NCBI RefSeq assembly: GCF_910593785.1
Contig: NZ_CAJVAP010000001.1
Span: forward strand, 1 to 64,000
Source of the DNA: Leucobacter soli
GTDB taxonomy: Bacteria; Actinomycetota; Actinomycetes; Actinomycetales; Microbacteriaceae
Reading direction: 5' to 3'
Length of the DNA: 64,000 nt
Shown: piece by piece, positions 56,924-64,000 of the stretch
Layout of the letters: each line of letters opens with the position of its first letter
How positions within the stretch are numbered: position 1 is the first letter of the stretch
Notes under the pieces: generated by a model
Seen by the model: the letters and a program-made list of their open reading frames with translations, nothing else
Databases searched by the model: none
What the model was told of the DNA's origin: nothing
Position numbers and translations under genes: made by a program

Positions 56924-57277
56924 TCAGGCGTAGGCGCCCTCGTCCTCCGCGTCGATCGCGCCGATCACCTCGGCGATGCGGCCGAGCTTGATGCATTCGC
57001 GGGGCGTGGATCCGCGCAGGAACTGGTTTGGCGAGTCGAGCCAGATCGGCACGACCTTCTCGTGCATGGTCGCTTCGGCGCGCGCCACGATGTAGGCGAA
57101 GTCCATGATGGTGCGGGCGGACTCCGCGGAGGGGGTCTGGACGCCCTGCTTCCACCGGGTGACCTGGGAGGGTCGCACGCCGATGAGGTCGGCCAGCAGC
57201 GCGCCGTTGCCGGCCGCCTGCAGCAGCATGCGGAATCCATCGCCGTAAGCGGTGCCGGGCAGGGTCGCGGTGCTCAT
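56924..57277 (-). CDS. Xre/MbcA/ParS-like antitoxin
   Basis: 117 residues. The N-terminal part has an HTH (LLADLIGVRPSQVTRWKQGV, about 27-46) and the C-terminal part the toxin-binding DUF2384-like region (MDFAYIVARAEATMHEK ... WLDSPNQFLRGSTPRE), where members typically have W-L-x-x-x-N-x-x-L-x-G-x-x-P. This is the standard partner of RES toxins and probably represses the operon. Confidence 0.85.
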   Translation of the reverse strand: MSTATLPGTAYGDGFRMLLQAAGNGALLADLIGVRPSQVTRWKQGVQTPSAESARTIMDFAYIVARAEATMHEKVVPIWLDSPNQFLRGSTPRECIKLGRIAEVIGAIDAEDEGAYA

Positions 57278-57299
57278 GTCTCCATCATACGCGCAATCC

Positions 57300-58754
57300 T
57301 CAGATTGCGCGATCCCGCCACGCTTCGCCGAGTCGACGGATCCCCTCCCTGAGGATCGGCTCGGGAGCGGTGAACGGGATCCGAATACGGGCATCGCTCG
57401 CCGCAGAGACCGAGAACGCCGCGCTCCCGGCCACGGAGACCCCTCGGATCGCGGCGAGACGGACGAACTCGTCGGCGGAGCCCTCAGGCAGCCGGGCCCA
57501 CAGCGAGAGCCCGCCTCGCGGCGGCACGTAGCTCCAATCGGGCAGGTGCTCGGCGAGCAGTCCCCGAAGGAGGTCCAGCATTCGGGCATGCCGCTCGCTG
57601 ATCTCCCGGCGCAGCGGCTCCGCCCGGTCGAGGAAGTCCAGCGCGAGCAGCTGGGTCGGCACGCTCGTGAACAGGTCGGCGACCTGCCGTGTTCCCCGCA
57701 ACCGTCGCACGAGCACGGGATCGGCGCGCAGCCATCCGACCCGCAGACCTGCCCACGCCCATTTCGAGACGGATTCCACGACGATGACGGGAGCGTCCGC
57801 CCTGAGCGAGGCCAGGGTCGGCGGAACGACTCCGTCGAAGGCGATCGGCGCCAGCACGCGGTCCTCGAGCACGGGGACGCCGTACTCGGCGGAGAGCCCG
57901 GCGAGGCGAGATCTGGCGTCGGCCGGCATCCGCGTGCCCGTCGGGTTCTGATGGTGCGGGTTGACCGCCACCAGCACGGGGCGCATCCTCGCCATCGCCA
58001 GCTCGAGTGCGGTGAGATCGAGCCCGTCAGGACCCACGGGGAGGCCGACCACGATGCCGCCCCGTCTTCGCACCACATCGGAGAGTCCCGGCCAGGTGAC
58101 CTCCTCGACCAGCACGACATCGCCCGGCGACACCAGCTCGTCCACCAGGAGGTACAGAGCGGCCTGCGCACCGTTCGTGACGAGGATCTGCTCCGGCGTG
58201 GTCGGCGTACCCTCGTCGGTGAGCTGCTGGGCGATGCGGGCTCGGAGGATGGGCAACCCCGCCGGATCGGTTTCGGAGAGCAGCGACGCGTGGAGGGCCG
58301 GCTCATGCTCCTTCACCAGCCCGACCGCGAGTTCGGACATCTGCGGCACGCCTCGGAGGAGGTCGATCGAGGAGGGCAGCGCCGAGAAGAGCGCCTCGGT
58401 GCTTCCCTGTCGCGGTGCCCGATGCGTCGCCGGACGAAGCCCAGCTCCCGTCACGCTCGTGCCGCTCCCCTGCCGCCGCTCGACGGCACCCCGCTCCGTC
58501 AGCGCACCGTAGGCGGAGACGACCGTGCCGCGCGAGACAGACACCGCCGAGGCGAGTGCGCGCTCGGCAGGCAAGCGGTCTCCCGGGCGAAGCTCACCGC
58601 CCTCGATGAGGGCCGAGATCGCCCGGGCGAGACGATCGGCCAACGTGCCTTCGCTCTGGGTCCAGCGCCCCAGCCGGGCCACCAGGCGATCCGCCGAGAC
58701 GAAGGCCGATCCATGGTCCACCAGACGACTATTGGCACTTTCTCCCTGTCCCAT
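57300..58754 (-). CDS. MocR-type regulator: GntR HTH fused to aminotransferase-like domain
   Basis: 484 residues. N-terminal GntR winged HTH (about 36-100: LRPGDRLPAERALASAVSVSRGTV in segments) linked to a fold type I aminotransferase domain binding PLP: TNGAQAALYLL, NPHHQNPTGTRM, and the Schiff-base lysine in VVESVSKWAWAGLRVGW. MocR proteins usually sense PLP or an amino compound and control a divergent gene. Here the divergent gene encodes a small His-rich protein, and several GGTCCA/TGGACC sites lie between and within. The target pathway is unknown. Confidence 0.88.
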   Translation of the reverse strand: MGQGESANSRLVDHGSAFVSADRLVARLGRWTQSEGTLADRLARAISALIEGGELRPGDRLPAERALASAVSVSRGTVVSAYGALTERGAVERRQGSGTSVTGAGLRPATHRAPRQGSTEALFSALPSSIDLLRGVPQMSELAVGLVKEHEPALHASLLSETDPAGLPILRARIAQQLTDEGTPTTPEQILVTNGAQAALYLLVDELVSPGDVVLVEEVTWPGLSDVVRRRGGIVVGLPVGPDGLDLTALELAMARMRPVLVAVNPHHQNPTGTRMPADARSRLAGLSAEYGVPVLEDRVLAPIAFDGVVPPTLASLRADAPVIVVESVSKWAWAGLRVGWLRADPVLVRRLRGTRQVADLFTSVPTQLLALDFLDRAEPLRREISERHARMLDLLRGLLAEHLPDWSYVPPRGGLSLWARLPEGSADEFVRLAAIRGVSVAGSAAFSVSAASDARIRIPFTAPEPILREGIRRLGEAWRDRAI

Positions 58755-58767
58755 ACCTCGAAACTAT

Positions 58768-58833
58768 GGACCAATGAACCCCCTTCACGCCCACAATCGA
58801 TCGTTTTCCGGTCCAATCGATCCGGATTGGACC
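58768..58833. promoter_or_regulatory. MocR-like operator sites
   Basis: A perfect inverted repeat GGTCCAAT (58810-58817) / ATTGGACC (58826-58833) with an 8-nt spacer, plus GGACCAAT at 58768-58775 and TGGTCCA in the MocR 5' coding region near 58711. GGTCCA/TGGACC half-sites are common in MocR operators. The inverted repeat is inside the proposed His-rich gene, so control could be by a roadblock or the true start could be downstream. Confidence 0.5.
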
Positions 58834-59160
58834 ATCGACGAGTTCCTGTTCCAGCTCGCCGCCGGCGACTGCCCCGACGAAGACCTGATCCCCGAGCTGC
58901 GCCGGCTCGAGGCCGCGATGGGCCGCGCAGCGGGCTCGGCTGCACATCACGCGGCAGTGCATCACTCGGCGGTGCATCATGCAGCAGCGCATCGCTCGAG
59001 CGCGCGCACCGCGATCGCGCTCACCCGGTCCATTGCGATGCTGAGGCTCGTGACACCGAGGCTGCGCGCTGTGCCTCTCGGAGAGCTGCTCGGCGAGGCG
59101 CCCGCCGAGCTACCGGAATCGGCCTCCCGCGAACCGTCGATCTACGCCGCGATCTCCTGA
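58774..59160 (+). CDS. Small His-rich protein divergent from MocR, unknown
   Basis: 128 residues from ATG 58774. N-terminal 50 residues look like a folded segment (DPDWTIDEFLFQLAAGDCPDEDL), followed by a His/Ala/Val stretch with HH pairs every four to five residues (AAHHAAVHHSAVHHAAAH, about 69-86), then a hydrophobic-basic C-terminus. The His spacing suggests metal binding (inference). Ends overlapping aroB by 19 nt tail to tail. No family recognised; coding status is moderate. Confidence 0.5.
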   Translation: MNPLHAHNRSFSGPIDPDWTIDEFLFQLAAGDCPDEDLIPELRRLEAAMGRAAGSAAHHAAVHHSAVHHAAAHRSSARTAIALTRSIAMLRLVTPRLRAVPLGELLGEAPAELPESASREPSIYAAIS

Positions 59161-60260
59161 TACGCGAACTGCAGCACCGATTCGTCCACACCCGCCAGCA
59201 CCCGCGGCTTCGCGATCTCGTCGAGCACGATGAAACGCAGCATCCCCGCGCGCGCCTTCTTGTCCCGCTGCATCGTGGCGAGCAGGCCCGGCCACCGCTC
59301 GGCCGGGTAGCTCAGCGGCAGGCCGAGCAGCGAGAGCACACGACGATGCCGTTCCACGGCCGCGTCCGAGAGCGCGCCCGCCATGCGCCCGAGCTCCGCC
59401 GCATACATCATGCCGATCGAGATCGCCACGCCATGACGCCACTGGTAGCGCTCGGCATGCTCGATCGCGTGGCCGAGCGTGTGCCCGTAGTTCAAGATCT
59501 CGCGCAGCCCGCCCTCGCGGAAGTCCTCGCTGACGACCCGCGCCTTCACGCCGATCGAGAGCTCGACGAGCCGCAGGAACTCGGGCGTCGTCGGATCGGT
59601 GGCCCGGTCCACGTCGCGCTCGATGGTGTCGAGGATCTCGGGTTCGGCGATGAAACCGTACTTCGCGACCTCGGCGAACCCGGCAAGGATCTCGTTCTTC
59701 GGCAGCGTGCGCAGCAGGTCGGTGTCGCAGATCACCGCGTGCGGCGCGTAGAAGGACCCGACGAGGTTCTTGCCCTCGGCCGTGTTGATGCCGGTCTTGC
59801 CGCCGACGGCCGCGTCGACCATGCCGAGCACAGTGGTCGGCATCTGCACCAGCTTCACCCCACGCAGCCAGGTGGCCGCGACGAAACCGGCGAGATCGGT
59901 CACCGCCCCGCCGCCGAGGCCGACGATCGCATCGCTGCGCGTGAAGTCGGCCTGGCCGAGGATCTGCCAGCAGAACGCGGCCACCTCGACCCGCTTCGCG
60001 GCCTCGGCGTCGGGAACCTCTGCCAGCAGCACCTGCGCGTAGTGCCGCTGCAGCTCGGTCCGCAACTCGTCCGCGAGGCGCCCCACCGTCGGCGTGTGCA
60101 CGATCAGCACCTTGTTCACCCGGTCCCCGAGCTCGGCGGCGACCTCGCCCAGCAGGCCGCGACCCACCGAGATCTCGTATTCCCCCGCACCGGTGACCCG
60201 GATCCGCGTCGGCGCTTCGCCGCGCCCCTCGCGAGACGCCCCGTGAGATTCCGTGCCCAT
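59142..60260 (-). CDS. aroB: 3-dehydroquinate synthase
   Basis: Second step of the shikimate pathway, NAD- and Zn-dependent. 372 residues. NAD-binding GLGGGAVTDLAGFVAATW (about 114-131), substrate segment PTTVLGMVDAAVGGKTGIN, zinc ligands in AEVAKYG and NYGHTLGHAIEH. It follows aroK with a 3-nt gap. The family start near MGTESHG is reasonable. Confidence 0.96.
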   Translation of the reverse strand: MGTESHGASREGRGEAPTRIRVTGAGEYEISVGRGLLGEVAAELGDRVNKVLIVHTPTVGRLADELRTELQRHYAQVLLAEVPDAEAAKRVEVAAFCWQILGQADFTRSDAIVGLGGGAVTDLAGFVAATWLRGVKLVQMPTTVLGMVDAAVGGKTGINTAEGKNLVGSFYAPHAVICDTDLLRTLPKNEILAGFAEVAKYGFIAEPEILDTIERDVDRATDPTTPEFLRLVELSIGVKARVVSEDFREGGLREILNYGHTLGHAIEHAERYQWRHGVAISIGMMYAAELGRMAGALSDAAVERHRRVLSLLGLPLSYPAERWPGLLATMQRDKKARAGMLRFIVLDEIAKPRVLAGVDESVLQFAYQEIAA

Positions 60261-60263
60261 GCT

Positions 60264-61040
60264 CTACTCCGTGTCCGTGTCCATCCCGCGGCTCGCCGCG
60301 GTGCTCGTGTTGGGTTCATCCCCGGCCGTGCGCTGCCGCCGGCCCTGGCCGCGCATCCAGCCGGCCACACGGCGGGCGAGCTGCTCCTTGCTCCCCCGAT
60401 CCGTGCGGAAGGTCACATCGGCCACCTCGTCGTAGAGGGGGCGCCGTACCTCGAGGATGCGCCCCCAGGCGTCGGGATCATCCCGCAGGAGCGGACGTCG
60501 GCTCAGGTTCGCGGTGCGCAGCACGGCGGCCTGCGTGGTCATGAGGAGCACGACCGGGTGCCCGCGCAGCAGCTCCCGCGTCGCCTCCGCGAGCACCGCG
60601 CCGCCGCCGAGCGCGACGATCCGAGACCCCGGGCGGGCGAGCTCCGCGGCGATGATCTCCGCCTCGATGCGCCGGAACTCCGGTTCGCCCTTCTCGGCGA
60701 AGAAGTCGGTGATGGCGCCGTGCTCGCGGACGAACACCGCATCGGTGTCGACGAAGGGGATGCCGAGGTCCTTCGCCACTTTGCGGCCGAGGCTCGTCTT
60801 CCCCGCGGCCATCGGACCGACGAGGACCACCGCGCGATCCGGGAGGCGCCCCGCACGACGGCGCGAACGCCGTCGCTTGGACCGCGCCTTCGACTTGGAT
60901 TCGCCGGATCCCGGTCCACCGCTGTCCGTCAGGCGGATCGGCTGGGTCGAGAGCGGGTGCTTCGGCGGCGCCGGCACGGGGCCCCGGTCGGAGTCCTGGC
61001 CCGCACCCCCGCCCGGCGCACCGCCCTCGGACCCGTTCAC
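60264..61040 (-). CDS. aroK: Shikimate kinase with extended N-terminus
   Basis: 258 residues against about 170 usual. The kinase core starts near residue 70: P-loop [15 protein letters not shown]-x-D in VDTDAVF, shikimate-binding GEPEFRRIE and ALGGGAV, lid RRPLL. The N-terminal 68 residues are low complexity with a very basic cluster ([16 protein letters not shown]), and the C-terminus is also disordered. GTG 61040 overlaps the aroC stop (GTGA), which supports translation of the whole extension. Confidence 0.92.
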   Translation of the reverse strand: MNGSEGGAPGGGAGQDSDRGPVPAPPKHPLSTQPIRLTDSGGPGSGESKSKARSKRRRSRRRAGRLPDRAVVLVGPMAAGKTSLGRKVAKDLGIPFVDTDAVFVREHGAITDFFAEKGEPEFRRIEAEIIAAELARPGSRIVALGGGAVLAEATRELLRGHPVVLLMTTQAAVLRTANLSRRPLLRDDPDAWGRILEVRRPLYDEVADVTFRTDRGSKEQLARRVAGWMRGQGRRQRTAGDEPNTSTAASRGMDTDTE

Positions 61041-62233
61041 GACTCGACGACGGTCGCGAGGGTGTCGGGGATCTCGGCGAGGTAGCTCTCGAGATTGCGG
61101 CGCGTCTCGGCGACGCTGTCGCCGCCGAACTTCTCGACCGCCGCGTCGGCGAGCACGAGCGCGACCATCGCCTCGGCCACCACGCCGGCGGCCGGCACTG
61201 CGGAGACGTCGCTGCGCTGGTGATGAGCCTTCGCCTCTTCGCCGCTCGCGACGTCGATCGTCGGCAGCGCATTGGGCACCGTCGCGATCGGCTTCATCCC
61301 GGCGCGCACGCGCAGAACCTGCCCGGTCGTCATACCGCCCTCGAGACCGCCGGCCCGGCCGGTCTCGCGGACGATCCTGCCATCGGCGACGTGCAGCTCG
61401 TCGTGCGCGGCGGAGCCGCGGCGGCGCGTGGTCTCGAAGCCGTCGCCGACCTCCACCGCTTTGATCGCCTGGATGCCCATGAGCGCTCCGGCGAGACGCG
61501 AGTCGAGGCGGCGGTCCCAGTGCACGTAGGATCCGAGCCCGGGCGGAAGCCCGTAGGCGAGCACCTCGACGATGCCGCCGACCGTATCGCCGGACCGCTT
61601 GGTCTCGTCGACCTCAGCGACCATTCGCGCGCTGGTCTCGGCGTCGAAGCAGCGCAGGGGATCCGCGTCGAGCGCGGCGACGTCCTCGGGGCGCGGGAGC
61701 GCGCCGCCCGGCGGCACCGCGACCTCCCCGATGGAGACGGTGTGGCTCACGAGCCGGATCCCGAGCTCCGCGAGGAAGGCCCGGGCGATCGCACCGAGCG
61801 CCACGCGCGCCGCGGTCTCGCGCGCACTGGCGCGCTCGAGCACGGGGCGCGCCTCGTCGAAACCGTACTTCTGCATGCCCGTAAGGTCGGCGTGACCGGG
61901 ACGGGGGCGCGTCAGGGCGGCTCCACGACCGCGGGAGCGCTCCCCGAGCTCGACCGGCTCGGCGCTCATCACCTCGACCCACTTGGGCCATTCGGTGTTG
62001 CCCACGCGGATCGCGATCGGCCCCCCGATCGTGCGGCCGTGCACCACCCCGCCCGAGAAGTGCAGCTCGTCCTGCTCGAACTTCATCCGCGAACCCCGGC
62101 CGTAACCGAGCTTGCGGCGCGCGAGGTCCTCGCGCACACCCTCCAACGAGACCGGTACGCCCGCGGGCATCCCCTCGAGCACGGCAATGAGTTCTGGGCC
62201 GTGGGATTCCCCGGCCGTGAGCCAACGAAGCAT
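61037..62233 (-). CDS. aroC: Chorismate synthase
   Basis: Makes chorismate from EPSP using reduced FMN. 398 residues. Diagnostic segments: [17 protein letters not shown] at the N-terminus, [38 protein letters not shown] and [19 protein letters not shown] stands 7 nt upstream of ATG 62233. Between aroE and aroK in the order usual for Actinobacteria. Confidence 0.97.
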   Translation of the reverse strand: MLRWLTAGESHGPELIAVLEGMPAGVPVSLEGVREDLARRKLGYGRGSRMKFEQDELHFSGGVVHGRTIGGPIAIRVGNTEWPKWVEVMSAEPVELGERSRGRGAALTRPRPGHADLTGMQKYGFDEARPVLERASARETAARVALGAIARAFLAELGIRLVSHTVSIGEVAVPPGGALPRPEDVAALDADPLRCFDAETSARMVAEVDETKRSGDTVGGIVEVLAYGLPPGLGSYVHWDRRLDSRLAGALMGIQAIKAVEVGDGFETTRRRGSAAHDELHVADGRIVRETGRAGGLEGGMTTGQVLRVRAGMKPIATVPNALPTIDVASGEEAKAHHQRSDVSAVPAAGVVAEAMVALVLADAAVEKFGGDSVAETRRNLESYLAEIPDTLATVVES

Positions 62234-62280
62234 AAGGTCTATCCTCCCACATGCTCCGACCTGCTCCGGCGCGGGCGCCG

Positions 62281-62297
62281 CGCGAGCACCGCTCGCG
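62281..62297 (-). terminator. Short hairpin between aroE and aroC
   Basis: CGCGAGC and GCTCGCG (7-bp arms, ACC loop) lie 14 nt beyond the aroE stop and 47 nt before the aroC ATG. Possibly a partial terminator or a leader structure; no T-run. Confidence 0.3.
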
Positions 62298-62311
62298 TAT
62301 CGGTCCGCGTA

Positions 62312-63211
62312 TCAGGCCGCGACGGCGGCGCGCATGGCGGCCAGCACCTCGGCCTCGCGATCGAGCGGCCGATCGGGATCCCCGCCGACGAAGATCCGGA
62401 TCTGCAGCAATGCCTGGTGCAGGAGCATCCCGAGCCCGCTGTGAGCCACCCCGCCGGCGGCGCGCCAGCGCTCGGCGAGCGGTGAGGGCCACGGATCGTA
62501 GGCCACGTCGAAGAGCGGGACCCGCAGCAGCGCCTCGGGCAGCCGGATCTCGCGCCCGACCGGTCCGGGAAGCGCGGAGACGACCAGGGTCGGAACGCCG
62601 TGCCGCGGATCGACCCGCGCCTCGGGCAGTGCGAGGTGCTCCGTGTGCGGGAGCACCGTCCCCGAGACGTGGAGCGCCTCGGGCGATCCCGGCTCGCGCG
62701 TCTCGCCGAAGCGGACCACCAGGTCGCTCACCGCCGAGGCGTTGCGCGCAACAACCTCGACGTGCCGTGCCCCGAGTCGGCGCACCGCGAGCACGGCCGA
62801 GACCGCCGTCGCGCCGGATCCGAGCACGATCGTGCTCGTGGCGTCGAGATCCGCTTCCCCGATCGCGGCGGCCAGGCCCCCGACGTCGGTGTTGAAACCC
62901 GCCCAGCGATCGCCGATCACCCGGAGCAGCGTGTTCACGACGCCGCTCTCCTCGGCCACGGGATCGAGCACCGCGGCAAGCCGACGCGCCTCCTCCTTGA
63001 GGGGCATCGTCAGCGAGAGTCCGCGCCATTCCTCGCCGCGCTCGACGAGCCAGCCCTCCAGGCGATCCTCCGCGCACTCGACGGCCTCGTACTCCCAGGG
63101 CAGGCCGAGCGCGCCGTAGGCCGCGAGGTGGAGCCGCGGTGAGCGCGAGTGCCCGATCGGCGAGCCGAGCACGGCGAGACGCGCGGGCCCGGGAACGGCG
63201 ACGTCAGTCAC
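62312..63211 (-). CDS. aroE: Shikimate dehydrogenase
   Basis: 299 residues from GTG 63211, which overlaps the mltG stop by 8 nt; an upstream ATG at 63277 would add 22 unlike residues. LAVLGSPIGHSRSPRLH binds shikimate, the catalytic Lys is in LTMPLKEEA, NTDVGGLA and the NADP-binding GSGATAVSAV follow, then HSGLGMLLHQA near the C-terminus. NADP-dependent reduction of dehydroshikimate. Confidence 0.94.
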   Translation of the reverse strand: MTDVAVPGPARLAVLGSPIGHSRSPRLHLAAYGALGLPWEYEAVECAEDRLEGWLVERGEEWRGLSLTMPLKEEARRLAAVLDPVAEESGVVNTLLRVIGDRWAGFNTDVGGLAAAIGEADLDATSTIVLGSGATAVSAVLAVRRLGARHVEVVARNASAVSDLVVRFGETREPGSPEALHVSGTVLPHTEHLALPEARVDPRHGVPTLVVSALPGPVGREIRLPEALLRVPLFDVAYDPWPSPLAERWRAAGGVAHSGLGMLLHQALLQIRIFVGGDPDRPLDREAEVLAAMRAAVAA

Positions 63212-64000
63212 AACGCGTCCCACCCTCGTCCCGGTGCGTCGTGCACCACTCGGCGAGGCGCTGCACGGCGACCTCATGCTCCTCCACGGTGTTCGAGAAG
63301 ACCGTCTCCCCCGTTTCGAGGTTCACCGGCATGAAGAACAGCCACTCGCCATCGGCGGGGTTCACCGCGGCGTCGATCGCCACGTCTCCCGGCAGGCCGA
63401 CCGGCCCGATCGGCAGGCCCGGATTCGCGTAGGTGTTGTACTCGTTCGACGCGTCCGCGCGCTCCTCGTCCGTCGTCCAGACCGTGTGGGTGTTGCCGGT
63501 GCCGTAGGCCACGGTCGCATCCGACTGCAGATTCATGCCGATATCGAGGCGGTTGAGGAACACCCGCGAGATCTTCGGGAAGTCGTCGAGGTCCGAACCG
63601 GCCTCGCGCTGCACGATCGAGGCGAGCGTGAGCACCTCCCAGGCCTCCTTCTTCTTCACGCCGTGCTCGTCGAGCGCCTGGAACATGCGATCCACCATCT
63701 TCTGGACCACGGTCTCGGCGGTATCCGTCGGCTCGAAGGTGTAGGTCGCCGGGAAGAGGAAGCCCTCGATCGAGGGGAACTTCTTCGGCACGCCGTAGTC
63801 CGAAGGCTTCTTCACCGCCTTCTTGAACTGCTTCATCGAGATCCCGGTGACTTCGGAGACGCGCTCCAGCGCGTCCATCGCGGCCATGCCCTCGGGCACG
63901 GTCACGGTCAATTGCACCTCGTTGTCGGGATCCTGCAGCGCGTCGAGTGCGGCCTGCGCGCTCATCCCCTTGCGCAGCGCGAACGAGCCGGGATGGAACT
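63204..64000 (-). CDS. mltG: Endolytic transglycosylase MltG, C-terminal part
   Basis: The frame is open past the right window edge (FHPGSFALRKGMSAQ... read through 63963-64000), so the start is outside. The YceG/MltG domain is clear: SIEGFLFPATYTF, ASIVQREAG with the catalytic Glu, FLNRLDIGMNLQSDATV, and SNEYNTYANPGLPIGPVGLPG (given in part). It cleaves nascent glycan strands in the membrane and sets their length. Usual neighbour of aroE in Actinobacteria. Confidence 0.95.
   Translation of the reverse strand, partial: FHPGSFALRKGMSAQAALDALQDPDNEVQLTVTVPEGMAAMDALERVSEVTGISMKQFKKAVKKPSDYGVPKKFPSIEGFLFPATYTFEPTDTAETVVQKMVDRMFQALDEHGVKKKEAWEVLTLASIVQREAGSDLDDFPKISRVFLNRLDIGMNLQSDATVAYGTGNTHTVWTTDEERADASNEYNTYANPGLPIGPVGLPGDVAIDAAVNPADGEWLFFMPVNLETGETVFSNTVEEHEVAVQRLAEWCTTHRDEGGTRCD

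Noticed and set aside
57252-61085. Plus-strand frame of about 1277 codons crossing MocR, aroB and aroK
   Set aside because: Antisense to three recognised genes and compositionally abnormal; contains no motif.

Overview
The window comes from a high-GC actinobacterium, most likely Microbacteriaceae (Leucobacter or a close relative). The evidence is the very GC-rich codon use with frequent GTG starts, the FasR-fabD-fabH-acpP-fabF-DUF3145 order, an actinobacterial-type IHF upstream of (here fused to) Gmk, and the mltG-aroE-aroC-aroK-aroB and efp-nusB-pyrR-pyr gene orders. No rRNA, CRISPR array, integrase or transposase was seen. All calls come from reading the sequence; no database search was possible.

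Layout. 1-861: C-terminal part of a PASTA protein, probably a Ser/Thr kinase. 866-11737 (minus): a rearranged phosphate-uptake locus, pstC-pstA-pstS-(second large PstS-like protein)-(third PstS-like protein with Ig-like repeats)-(sortase-like protein lacking catalytic residues)-pstB, with two candidate PHO boxes. 12030-19849 (plus): aceE, fasR and the fabD-fabH-acpP-fabF operon, i.e. pyruvate to acetyl-CoA to fatty acids. 19905-30470: mixed accessory stretch with DUF3145, a VOC protein, a CAU-anticodon tRNA, an N5-(carboxyethyl)ornithine synthase-like enzyme, a decayed mpg fragment, two secreted proteins, a second damaged tRNA copy, a fatty acid desaturase, intact mpg, a DMT-type membrane protein, and a NarL-type two-component pair whose regulator has lost part of its HTH. 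30538-41637 (minus): efp, nusB, pyrR, pyrB, pyrC, a PH-like membrane protein, carA, carB, pyrF, then an IHF-Gmk fusion, mostly with 1-4 nt overlaps that suggest translational coupling. A PyrR-type RNA hairpin lies just before the pyrR Shine-Dalgarno.

41797-59160 is an accessory block that separates efp from aroB, which are commonly neighbours in Actinobacteria: a thioesterase; a MoxR ATPase divergent from a VWA protein and an unknown partner; a sugar ABC importer with oxidoreductase, two xylose-isomerase-like epimerases and a divergent ROK repressor; a RES/Xre toxin-antitoxin pair; and a MocR regulator divergent from a small His-rich protein. 59142-64000 (minus): aroB, aroK, aroC, aroE and the C-terminal part of mltG.

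Most likely under-described elements: the multi-PstS locus with its inactive sortase-like protein, the MoxR/VWA/unknown trio, and the duplicated tRNA-mpg segment in which each copy has lost a different gene. Biosynthetic assignments are firm. Substrates of the sugar system and roles of the secreted proteins are not known.
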